In this document: one piece after another, positions 1 through 4,265 of the stretch | Layout of the letters: each line of letters begins with the position of its first letter | Position numbering within the stretch: position 1 is the first letter of the stretch | Assembly (NCBI GenBank): GCA_902490245.1 | Contig: CABUDB010000138.1 | Location: 1-5,078, forward strand | Length of the DNA stretch: 5,078 bases | DNA from: an uncultured Collinsella sp. | Lineage (GTDB): Bacteria; Actinomycetota; Coriobacteriia; Coriobacteriales; Coriobacteriaceae | Reading direction: 5' to 3' | Notes under the pieces: generated by a model | What the model saw: only the letters and a program-made list of their open reading frames with translations | Told to the model about the DNA's origin: nothing | Databases searched by the model: none | Position numbers and translations under genes: made by a program

Positions 1-36
1 ATGTTCGACGTCACCACCTTCACCTACGCCGACTAG
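1..36 (+). CDS. probable C-terminal end of an upstream gene (partial)
   Basis: Frame 1 reads MFDVTTFTYAD and then TAG at 34-36. Nearly every codon ends in C or G (ttc, gac, gtc, acc, tac, gcc), matching the codon bias of the intact genes in this window, which supports real coding sequence. The fragment is too short to assign a family, and the ATG at position 1 is probably an internal codon, since the window cuts the gene there. The TAG stop is formed by the first bases of the intergenic repeat that follows. The other two forward frames have poorer codon use. Coding is inferred from codon bias and position only. Confidence 0.4.
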   Translation: MFDVTTFTYAD

Positions 37-81
37 TCATCGGGGACGTTCTTAAACGACTAGTCGTCGGGGACACTCTTC
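34..81 (+). repeat. intergenic repeat, left copy
   Basis: From the stop codon onward the sequence reads TAGTCATC, then a 40-base core at 42-81: a GGGGACGTTC block, a TTAAAC spacer, the palindrome GACTAGTC (58-65) and a GGGGACACTCTTC block. A second GACTAGTC lies at 31-38. The core recurs in inverted orientation at 1100-1139, with 37 of 40 bases identical; the three differences are adjacent. Such blocks resemble dispersed intergenic repeats of Coriobacteriia. Whether they are REP-like elements moved by a transposase is unknown from this window. No protein-coding potential is seen. Confidence 0.85.
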
Positions 82-174
82 CGTGTGTCGCCTGCCGCCG
101 CGGTCGTGGGCTCTCTGGCACGCGTGAGCTATTTGCCAGGTCTATGTAACGTTTACGCCCGCGGAGTCTTATTT

Positions 175-238
175 GAGCTCCCTTTGGGTACGTTGGAATC
201 GGATACACGTTCGATTCCAACAAGCCCGAAGGGAGCTT
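175..238 (+). promoter_or_regulatory. two-part leader hairpin covering the SD of the + HAD gene
   Basis: Bases 176-188 pair with 225-237 over 13 bp (one G-U). After a 3x3 internal loop, 192-200 pair perfectly with 213-221 over 9 bp, leaving a 12-base loop (201-212). The 3' arm contains the full AAGGGAG Shine-Dalgarno sequence at 229-235, and the hairpin is followed by a short T run (237-240) just before the ATG at 243. It could be an intrinsic terminator/attenuator or a hairpin that blocks ribosome access. I recognise no known riboswitch or T-box core in the ~95 bases upstream. The structure is read directly from the sequence; the regulatory role is inferred. Confidence 0.7.
229..235 (+). promoter_or_regulatory. 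ribosome binding site of the + HAD gene
   Basis: AAGGGAG lies 7 bases before the ATG at 243, which fixes that start. It is unusual because all seven bases are paired in the leader hairpin of 175-238. Confidence 0.75.
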
Positions 239-242
239 TTCT

Positions 243-1037
243 ATGTTTAAACTGATTGCATCCGATATGGACGGCACACTGCTTGACGAAAACGGCCAGG
301 TGCCTCCCGAGACCTACGAACTGATTCTGGCGCTACACGAGCATGGCGTGCATTTCGCCGCATCGTCAGGTCGTCGCTACGATCGCCTGTGCGAGTTCTT
401 TGCGCCCGTTCGCGACAAGATGGACTTTGTCGCCGCTAACGGCGCCCAAGTCTACGCCGACGGTAAGATGGTAGACCGTGAGGTGTATTCCCACCTGGCG
501 ATTCGAAGGCTCGCCCAAGCCGTCAGGACGTTTCCCAATCTGCATCTTGCGCTCTTTGACCGAACCAAGTCCTTCCTGCTCGATGACGAGTGCAAGTTCG
601 TGCGTGAGGTCGATAAGGACCTTCCCAATGCCGAGCGTATTTGGGAGCTGCCCGATCCCAGCGTAAATATCATCAAAGCGAGTATCTTTTGCGACGACAG
701 TGCGGTTATGGACAGTGCGTACGTGCTACAGCGCGAACTTGGTCAGCTCTTTACTTTTGCGCCTTCGGGCAACGCGTGGATCGATGCCATGCAGCCCGGT
801 GTGTCGAAGGCCTCGGGTATCGCGCAGCTCGCGGAGCATTACGGCATTGGTCGCGACGAGGTCATGGCGTTTGGCGACTCGATGAACGACTACGAGATCA
901 TTCGCTTTGTCGGCACGGGCTGCGCGATGGAAAACGCGCGCCCCGCGCTTAAGGCGGTGGCCGATCGCGTGGTGGGTTGTAACCGCGACCACGCCGTCCA
1001 GCAGGAGCTCCGTCGCGTGCTGGAGAGTCTCTCCTAA
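243..1037 (+). CDS. Cof-type HAD-IIB family hydrolase (phosphatase)
   Basis: A 264-residue cytosolic haloacid dehalogenase-superfamily protein of the Cof/subclass IIB type. These enzymes are Mg-dependent phosphatases that usually act on sugar phosphates or other small phosphometabolites; the substrate cannot be read here. All four motifs are present. Motif I is DMDGTLL with nucleophile D8 and acid/base D10. Motif II is ASSGR with S42. Motif III is K189 in GVSKASG. Motif IV is FGDSMNDYE with D212 and D216. The conserved ANGA segment (65-68) and the cap region between motifs II and III fit type IIB, and the length is normal for the family (about 260-290). The start is supported by AAGGGAG seven bases upstream. 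The gene is a single unit flanked by inverted copies of an intergenic repeat and converges on a second HAD gene, to which it is only distantly similar. Confidence 0.93.
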   Translation: MFKLIASDMDGTLLDENGQVPPETYELILALHEHGVHFAASSGRRYDRLCEFFAPVRDKMDFVAANGAQVYADGKMVDREVYSHLAIRRLAQAVRTFPNLHLALFDRTKSFLLDDECKFVREVDKDLPNAERIWELPDPSVNIIKASIFCDDSAVMDSAYVLQRELGQLFTFAPSGNAWIDAMQPGVSKASGIAQLAEHYGIGRDEVMAFGDSMNDYEIIRFVGTGCAMENARPALKAVADRVVGCNRDHAVQQELRRVLESLS

Positions 1038-1047
1038 TCCGGCAGAT

Positions 1048-1139
1048 GGGGACGTTCCTTTTCTGCCGACAGTGGGGGACAGTCCTTGCAGCTTTTTGCG
1101 AAGAGTGTCCCCAGTGACTAGTCGTTTAAGAACGTCCCC
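1048..1139. repeat. nested palindrome between convergent HAD genes, possible bidirectional terminator
   Basis: The outer arms GGGGACGTTC (1048-1057) and GAACGTCCCC (1130-1139) are perfectly inverted over 10 bp. The inner arms GGGGACA (1075-1081) and TGTCCCC (1106-1112) are perfectly inverted over 7 bp. GGCAGA (1041-1046) also pairs with TCTGCC (1062-1067), and GGACAGTCC (1077-1085) is a small palindrome. The element fills the gap between the two convergent stop codons. There is a T5 run inside the loop (1093-1097) but no T run directly after the arms, so a terminator role is only plausible. Its right half is the inverted copy of the repeat at 34-81. Confidence 0.65.
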
Positions 1140-1158
1140 AATGACTGACCAATGACTA
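1100..1158 (-). repeat. intergenic repeat, right (inverted) copy
   Basis: Read on the - strand this copy starts with TAGTCATTGG, which contains the stop codon of the - strand HAD gene. It follows with a near-duplicate TCAGTCATTGG and then the 40-base core (1139 down to 1100) shared with 42-81 at 37/40 identity. The mismatches are the three bases just after GACTAGTC (here ACT, GTC in the left copy). The extra 11-base partial duplication at the start is absent from the left copy. With the left copy it forms inverted repeats about 1 kb apart around the + HAD gene. Confidence 0.85.
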
Positions 1159-1998
1159 GGCGAGGGCGGCCATGATGGTGCGGGCGACGCCGTCGTGGTC
1201 GTTGTCGTATTCGGTGATGGCGTCGGCGGCCTCGCGATCTTCGGGCTCGGCGTTGATCATGGCCATGCCATGGCCCGCTGCCTGCAGCATGGGGATGTCG
1301 TTGATGTTGTCGCCGAACGCCCAGGCGTCGGCGAGACGCTCGCCCAGATGCTCACACAGCCACGTGAGGGCCGTTCCCTTGGTGGCGCCTTCGCCCATAA
1401 CCTCGATATTCATGGCGTACGAACGCGTGACCTCAATGCCTCCGAGCGTGTCGAGCGCCGCCGCGATGGCGTCGCGATCGGCGGGGTCTTGCCAGTACAT
1501 AGCGATGCGTTCGAGCGTCTCGACCTCGTCGATCTTGCTGTCGATATTCATGTCGATCGGCGTTCGTGTGCGCTTGAGCGAAGCCGCGATGTGGGGGTCG
1601 CCGCCACAGAACTCATCCAGACGCCCGTATAGCGAGCGGGGGAGGAAGCACTGCCCATCCGCGAAGATATCGAAGGTCACATCGTGGCCGGCGGCAATGC
1701 GATGGATGCGGTGGGCAATGCCACGGTCGAGCGGACGGCTCAAGATGCACGTGGCGCGCGAGGCGTCGGTGGGCGTATCCTCGTCGAGCTGCCAGACGCT
1801 GGCGCCGTTGGCACAGACCGCGTAATGCACGGCGGGATGGGCGAGAATGGGCTCAAAGATGCCCGACAGTGGACGTCCCGTGCAGGGAACAAACTCGATG
1901 CCACGACGTGCGAGCTCGTCGAGCATCGCCCAGGTGGCATCGCTCATTTGCTTATCGCTCGTCAGCAGCGTCCCATCCATATCGGAAAACACAATCAT
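1156..1998 (-). CDS. Cof-type HAD-IIB family hydrolase (phosphatase), second gene
   Basis: A 280-residue cytosolic HAD-superfamily hydrolase of subclass IIB; phosphatase activity on an unidentified small phosphorylated metabolite is expected from the family. Motif I is DMDGTLL with D6 and D8. Motif II is CTGR with T40. ANGA lies at 63-66. Motif III is K207 in GATKGTA. Motif IV is FGDNINDIPML with D230 and D234. All catalytic positions are intact and the length is typical. The start has GAAAGGG (2008-2014) nine bases upstream. Its TAG stop (1156-1158) lies in an intergenic repeat shared with the other end of the neighbouring HAD locus. The citrate synthase terminator ends only 25 bases before the ATG, so this gene needs readthrough or a promoter inside the 3' end of the citrate synthase gene. 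It converges on the + strand HAD gene, a distant paralogue. Confidence 0.93.
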   Translation of the reverse strand: MIVFSDMDGTLLTSDKQMSDATWAMLDELARRGIEFVPCTGRPLSGIFEPILAHPAVHYAVCANGASVWQLDEDTPTDASRATCILSRPLDRGIAHRIHRIAAGHDVTFDIFADGQCFLPRSLYGRLDEFCGGDPHIAASLKRTRTPIDMNIDSKIDEVETLERIAMYWQDPADRDAIAAALDTLGGIEVTRSYAMNIEVMGEGATKGTALTWLCEHLGERLADAWAFGDNINDIPMLQAAGHGMAMINAEPEDREAADAITEYDNDHDGVARTIMAALA

Positions 1999-2023
1999 TT
2001 GATGCAGCCCTTTCTACTGGCAT

Positions 2024-2061
2024 AAAAAGCGTGGCCGAGGGCTTGGGTCCCTGGCCACGCT
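2024..2061 (-). terminator. intrinsic terminator of the citrate synthase transcript
   Basis: GCGTGGCC (2029-2036) and GGCCACGC (2053-2060) are perfectly inverted, extended by an A-T pair (2028/2061) and by an inner AGGG/CCCT stem (2038-2041/2049-2052) with a one-base bulge and a 7-base loop. On the - strand the hairpin is followed by TTTTT (2028-2024). It starts 24 bases after the citrate synthase stop codon. There is no T run on the + side, so it acts on the - strand only. Confidence 0.9.
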
Positions 2062-2084
2062 CGAGTTCTATAACGGTTCGCGTC

Positions 2085-3503
2085 CTAGCGGTCGGCGAGC
2101 GGCTTGTACTCCAGCGGCTCGATCACCGGACGATAGGCCGGGCGAATAATACGGTGCGCGCAGAAGAGCTCTTCCATGCGGTGTGCCGACCAGCCGGCCA
2201 TGCGGGCGACGGCGAATAACGGCGTAAAAAGCGTCTCGGGCACGCCGAGCATCTTGTAGATAAAGCCTGTGTACAGGTCGATGTTGGCGCAGATGGGCTT
2301 GGTCATGCCGTGGTCGCGCATGACCTGGGGTGCCAGGCGCTCGATGCGCTCGATGAGCGCGAACTCTTCGCCCAAGTCCTTCTTGGCTGCCAGCGAGCGC
2401 GCGTAACGGCGGCAGACCTCGGCGCGCGGGTCGCTGAGCGTATAGACGGCGTGGCCCATGCCGTAGATGAGACCCGTGCCGTCGAAGGCCTGCTTGTCGA
2501 GGATCTTGCCCAGATAGGCTGCGACCTCGTCCTCGTCCTCCCAGTTGGAGACATGCGCGCGGATGTCCTCGTGCATAGACACGACCTTGGCATTGGCACC
2601 GCCGTGGCGCGGGCCCTTGAGCGAGCCGATAGCCGCGGCGTAGGCGGAATACGGGTCGGTGGCCGATGAGGACAGCACGCGGCAGGCGAACGTGGAGTTG
2701 TTGCCGCCGCCGTGCTCGGCATGCAGCATGAGCATCACGTCGAGCAGCATGGCTTCGTCGCGGGTGAACGCCATGCCACCGCGCAAGACCTGTAGGATGG
2801 TCTCGGCGGTGGAGAGGCCGGGCGTGGGGTGCGGCACGTGAACCTCGGAGCCGCGAAGCTTGGCGACCGAGGCCATGTGTGCGAAGGCGGCGATGCGCGG
2901 GAGACGTGCGAGCATGGAAATGGCGACGTCGATTTCGTGCTCGGGCGTGATCACGTCTGGTTCGGCATCGAAGGCGTAGAGCAGCAGTACGGCGCGCTGG
3001 AGCACGTTCATGATGCTCGACGACACCGTGGTCATAGGGAACTCTTTAACGTACTCGTCGCTCAGATGTCTAAAGGCGCCCAGGCGCTCGCAAAAGCCGT
3101 CGAGCTCTTCCTTGTTGGGCAGCGAACCCGTGATAAGCAGATAGGCGACTTCCTCGTAGCCGTAGCGATTCTCGGCCTGGGCATTGTTGACCAGATCCTC
3201 AATGCTGTAGCCGCGAAGCGTGAGCTTGCCCTGATCGGGCACGACCTTTCCGTCGACCTTGTTGTAGCCGTGCACATCCGAGATACGAGTGAGACCCGCG
3301 ACCACGCCCGAGCCGTCGGCATTGCGCAGGCCGCGCTTGACATTGTGCTCGACAAACAGGCCCTCGTCATAAGGGTCGGTCGGCAGGCCGTGGTAGAGGC
3401 TTTCGCTCTCAGACGAAATCTGGCGGCTTGCTTCGTAATCCAGGACTAGTCGGCTCAAGTGGTCATCGAAGCGGTAATAGATTTTCTTGGCGTCGTAGGC
3501 CAT
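2085..3503 (-). CDS. gltA: citrate synthase (citrate/2-methylcitrate synthase family)
   Basis: A 472-residue cytosolic enzyme that condenses acetyl-CoA with oxaloacetate to give citrate and CoA. By family, some members also or instead use propionyl-CoA. The catalytic triad is visible: H264 in HAEHGGGN, H300 in GPRHGGAN and D409 in NIDLYTGF. GMGHAVYTLSDPR (348-360) is the substrate-binding loop, and FTPLFAVARMAGWSAHRMEE (426-445) is the usual C-terminal segment. About 55 residues precede GLRNADGSGVVAGLTRISDV (58-77), so it is longer than the compact ~370-430-residue bacterial forms. It resembles the long type I recall from anaerobic Firmicutes and Actinobacteria. The start has GGAGAGGAG five bases upstream. 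It lies 77 bases after the ACT-domain gene with no terminator between, so the two are probably co-transcribed. A strong terminator follows the stop. Citrate versus methylcitrate specificity cannot be decided from sequence alone. Confidence 0.95.
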   Translation of the reverse strand: MAYDAKKIYYRFDDHLSRLVLDYEASRQISSESESLYHGLPTDPYDEGLFVEHNVKRGLRNADGSGVVAGLTRISDVHGYNKVDGKVVPDQGKLTLRGYSIEDLVNNAQAENRYGYEEVAYLLITGSLPNKEELDGFCERLGAFRHLSDEYVKEFPMTTVSSSIMNVLQRAVLLLYAFDAEPDVITPEHEIDVAISMLARLPRIAAFAHMASVAKLRGSEVHVPHPTPGLSTAETILQVLRGGMAFTRDEAMLLDVMLMLHAEHGGGNNSTFACRVLSSSATDPYSAYAAAIGSLKGPRHGGANAKVVSMHEDIRAHVSNWEDEDEVAAYLGKILDKQAFDGTGLIYGMGHAVYTLSDPRAEVCRRYARSLAAKKDLGEEFALIERIERLAPQVMRDHGMTKPICANIDLYTGFIYKMLGVPETLFTPLFAVARMAGWSAHRMEELFCAHRIIRPAYRPVIEPLEYKPLADR

Positions 3504-3580
3504 GCGCGCTCCTCTCCGGGCCGCATCGGGGTGACTTGCATGGGCATGCGCGCGTCAGGCTATCCCCAGCGGCTTGCTCG

Positions 3581-3868
3581 CTACAGGCGGTACATAAAGT
3601 TAAAGACGTCCTCGCGCTGGATGGACACGTTGACGCCCGAAAGCTCGCCGGCCTCGGCCAGGGCCTTCTGCAGCTCGGCGAAGTCGAGCTTGGACTCGGC
3701 GGTATCGGCCAGCATGGTCATGGTGAAGATGTCCTCGATAATGGACTGCGTGATGTCGCGGATGTCGACGTTGGCCTCGCCTAGGACACGGGTGACGCCG
3801 GCGACGATGCCGGGGCGGTTCTTGCCAAGGACGGTGATGACGATACGGGAGGACGAGATCTCGGCCAT
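3581..3868 (-). CDS. ACT domain-containing protein, UPF0237 family
   Basis: A 95-residue protein made of a single ACT domain, a small ligand-binding fold that often senses amino acids and regulates metabolism. ITVLGKNRPGIVAGVTRVL (11-29) is the first strand, glycine turn and helix. The second strand region is NVDIRDITQ (33-41), followed by the FTMTMLAD strand (48-55) and KLDFAELQKAL (60-70). The ending REDVFNFMYRL is characteristic of UPF0237 (compare the REDIFxxMHRI ending typical of the family). Length is normal. AAAGGG (3875-3880) lies six bases before the ATG. In many bacteria this family is encoded beside a UPF0210/DUF711 protein; here the downstream neighbour is citrate synthase instead. 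The ligand is unknown, and a link to citrate synthase control is only suggested by adjacency. A TACAAT box inside a dyad lies about 60 bases upstream of the start. Confidence 0.93.
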   Translation of the reverse strand: MAEISSSRIVITVLGKNRPGIVAGVTRVLGEANVDIRDITQSIIEDIFTMTMLADTAESKLDFAELQKALAEAGELSGVNVSIQREDVFNFMYRL

Positions 3869-3915
3869 GGGAAACCCTTTCGCGTGATTGCGGCGCGCGC
3901 GGGGCGCTCCGCTAC

Positions 3916-3938
3916 GGTACAGTGTTCATCATTGTACC
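3916..3938 (-). promoter_or_regulatory. dyad operator-like site overlapping a candidate -10 box for the ACT-gltA unit
   Basis: GGTACAGTG (3916-3924) and CATTGTACC (3930-3938) are inverted over 9 bp with one mismatch, separated by TTCAT. The - strand TACAAT at 3936-3931 matches a -10 box in 5 of 6 positions and sits in one half-site, placing transcription start near 3924 and giving a leader of about 56 bases to the ACT gene. No good -35 hexamer lies 16-18 bases further upstream, where the sequence is a GC block and a T7 run. A repressor site over a promoter is a reasonable reading but is inferred. Confidence 0.45.
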
Positions 3939-4044
3939 TGTCTGGCGCAAAAAAAGGCGCGCTCGCTGCGGCGTTACATGCCTGCAACATGAGCGTAAGG
4001 GGGAAGGCCGCACGGGGAAGAGCCGTCTGGCGCGTGTCCGGCTC

Positions 4045-4128
4045 GTGTTGGGTTGATTTCCGATCTCAGCCGAACACATTGAGCGGACAGGCCGTTCCCG
4101 CAGTCAGCCGAACGCCTCCGACGGCTGA
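4045..4128. repeat. cluster of TCAGCCGAAC-type motifs in paired orientations
   Basis: TCAGCCGAAC occurs exactly at 4066-4075 and 4104-4113 on +. An 8/10 match lies on - at 4047-4056, and the 7-base TCAGCCG half recurs on - at 4128-4122. The sites therefore form two inverted pairs and two hairpins: 4045-4056 with 4066-4077 (one mismatch, one G-U) and 4104-4110 with 4122-4128. The shorter AGCCGAACGCCT at 4106-4117 recurs exactly at 4334-4345 inside the recombinase gene. The cluster could be binding sites for the recombinase or its helper, or simply RNA stems. Confidence 0.5.
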
Positions 4129-4140
4129 TTCCGAACTGGA

Positions 4141-4197
4141 AGCGGAGGGCATCCCCGCCCTTCGGTAGGGGATACCGCTCCGCGGCGCATGCCGCGG
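4141..4197. repeat. compound hairpin downstream of the recombinase gene
   Basis: AGCGG (4141-4145) pairs with CCGCT (4175-4179), enclosing ATCCCC (4151-4156) paired with GGGGAT (4168-4173). Immediately beyond it, CCGCGGC (4180-4186) pairs with GCCGCGG (4191-4197) around a GCAT loop. On the - strand it lies about 70 bases past the recombinase stop codon and could end its transcript, but there is no T run, so a simple intrinsic terminator is not supported. Confidence 0.45.
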
Positions 4198-4265
4198 GCG
4201 GCGCCCCTATCGGACCACCGTGACCTCAGTTGGGATGGGCCCAGCACTGCCGCGTACTCGGTGAG

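Larger units (their letters stand above)
3939..4265. other. 327-base region without a credible gene, rich in hairpins
   Basis: No reading frame here has family motifs or a convincing ribosome binding site. It holds an A7 tract between two GGCGC blocks (3944-3960), a 12-bp imperfect hairpin (4045-4056/4066-4077), a 7-bp hairpin (4104-4110/4122-4128), a compound hairpin (4141-4179) and a 7-bp GC hairpin (4180-4197). I see no tRNA gene, so if an attachment site is present it is not in a tRNA. It separates the ACT-gltA unit from the recombinase and probably includes the junction between chromosome and integrated element; that is inference. Confidence 0.5.

Noticed and set aside
131..156. TTGCCA and TATGTA as a promoter for the + HAD gene, and GTAACGTTTAC as an operator
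   Set aside because: The hexamer spacing is only 4 bases, far from 16-18, and the 4+3+4 palindrome is too short to be meaningful alone.
200..222. GTTCGATTCC resembling a tRNA T-arm
   Set aside because: The 5' half of a T stem does not match, and no acceptor, D or anticodon arms are found nearby. The bases are explained by the 9-bp leader stem instead.
34..1158. CRISPR-like repetition of GACTAGTC and GGGGAC blocks
   Set aside because: There are only two main copies, in opposite orientation, with a whole gene between them; no regular repeat-spacer pattern exists.
1172..1825. 217-codon + strand frame opposite the - strand HAD gene
   Set aside because: It is the antisense shadow of a gene with all HAD motifs intact; its Ser/Arg/Met-rich composition is typical of such shadows in high-GC DNA.
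2829..3449. 206-codon + strand frame opposite gltA
   Set aside because: Antisense shadow of the citrate synthase gene, with Val/Gly/Asp/Ala-rich composition and no family motifs.
3455..3547. 30-codon - strand frame overlapping the gltA start, as a possible upstream regulatory peptide
   Set aside because: Its ATG lacks a properly spaced ribosome binding site and the sequence is out of frame with gltA; there is no sign of leader-peptide codon runs.
3944..3960. GGCGC blocks around an A7/T7 tract as an intrinsic terminator
   Set aside because: The blocks are direct repeats rather than a good stem, and on the - strand the T7 follows no stable hairpin of adequate length.
3884..4168. 94-codon + strand reading frame in the gap upstream of the ACT gene
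   Set aside because: No clear ribosome binding site, low-complexity composition (Ala/Arg/Ser-rich), overlaps the dyad and hairpins, and no recognisable domain. It is most likely a chance frame in GC-rich DNA.
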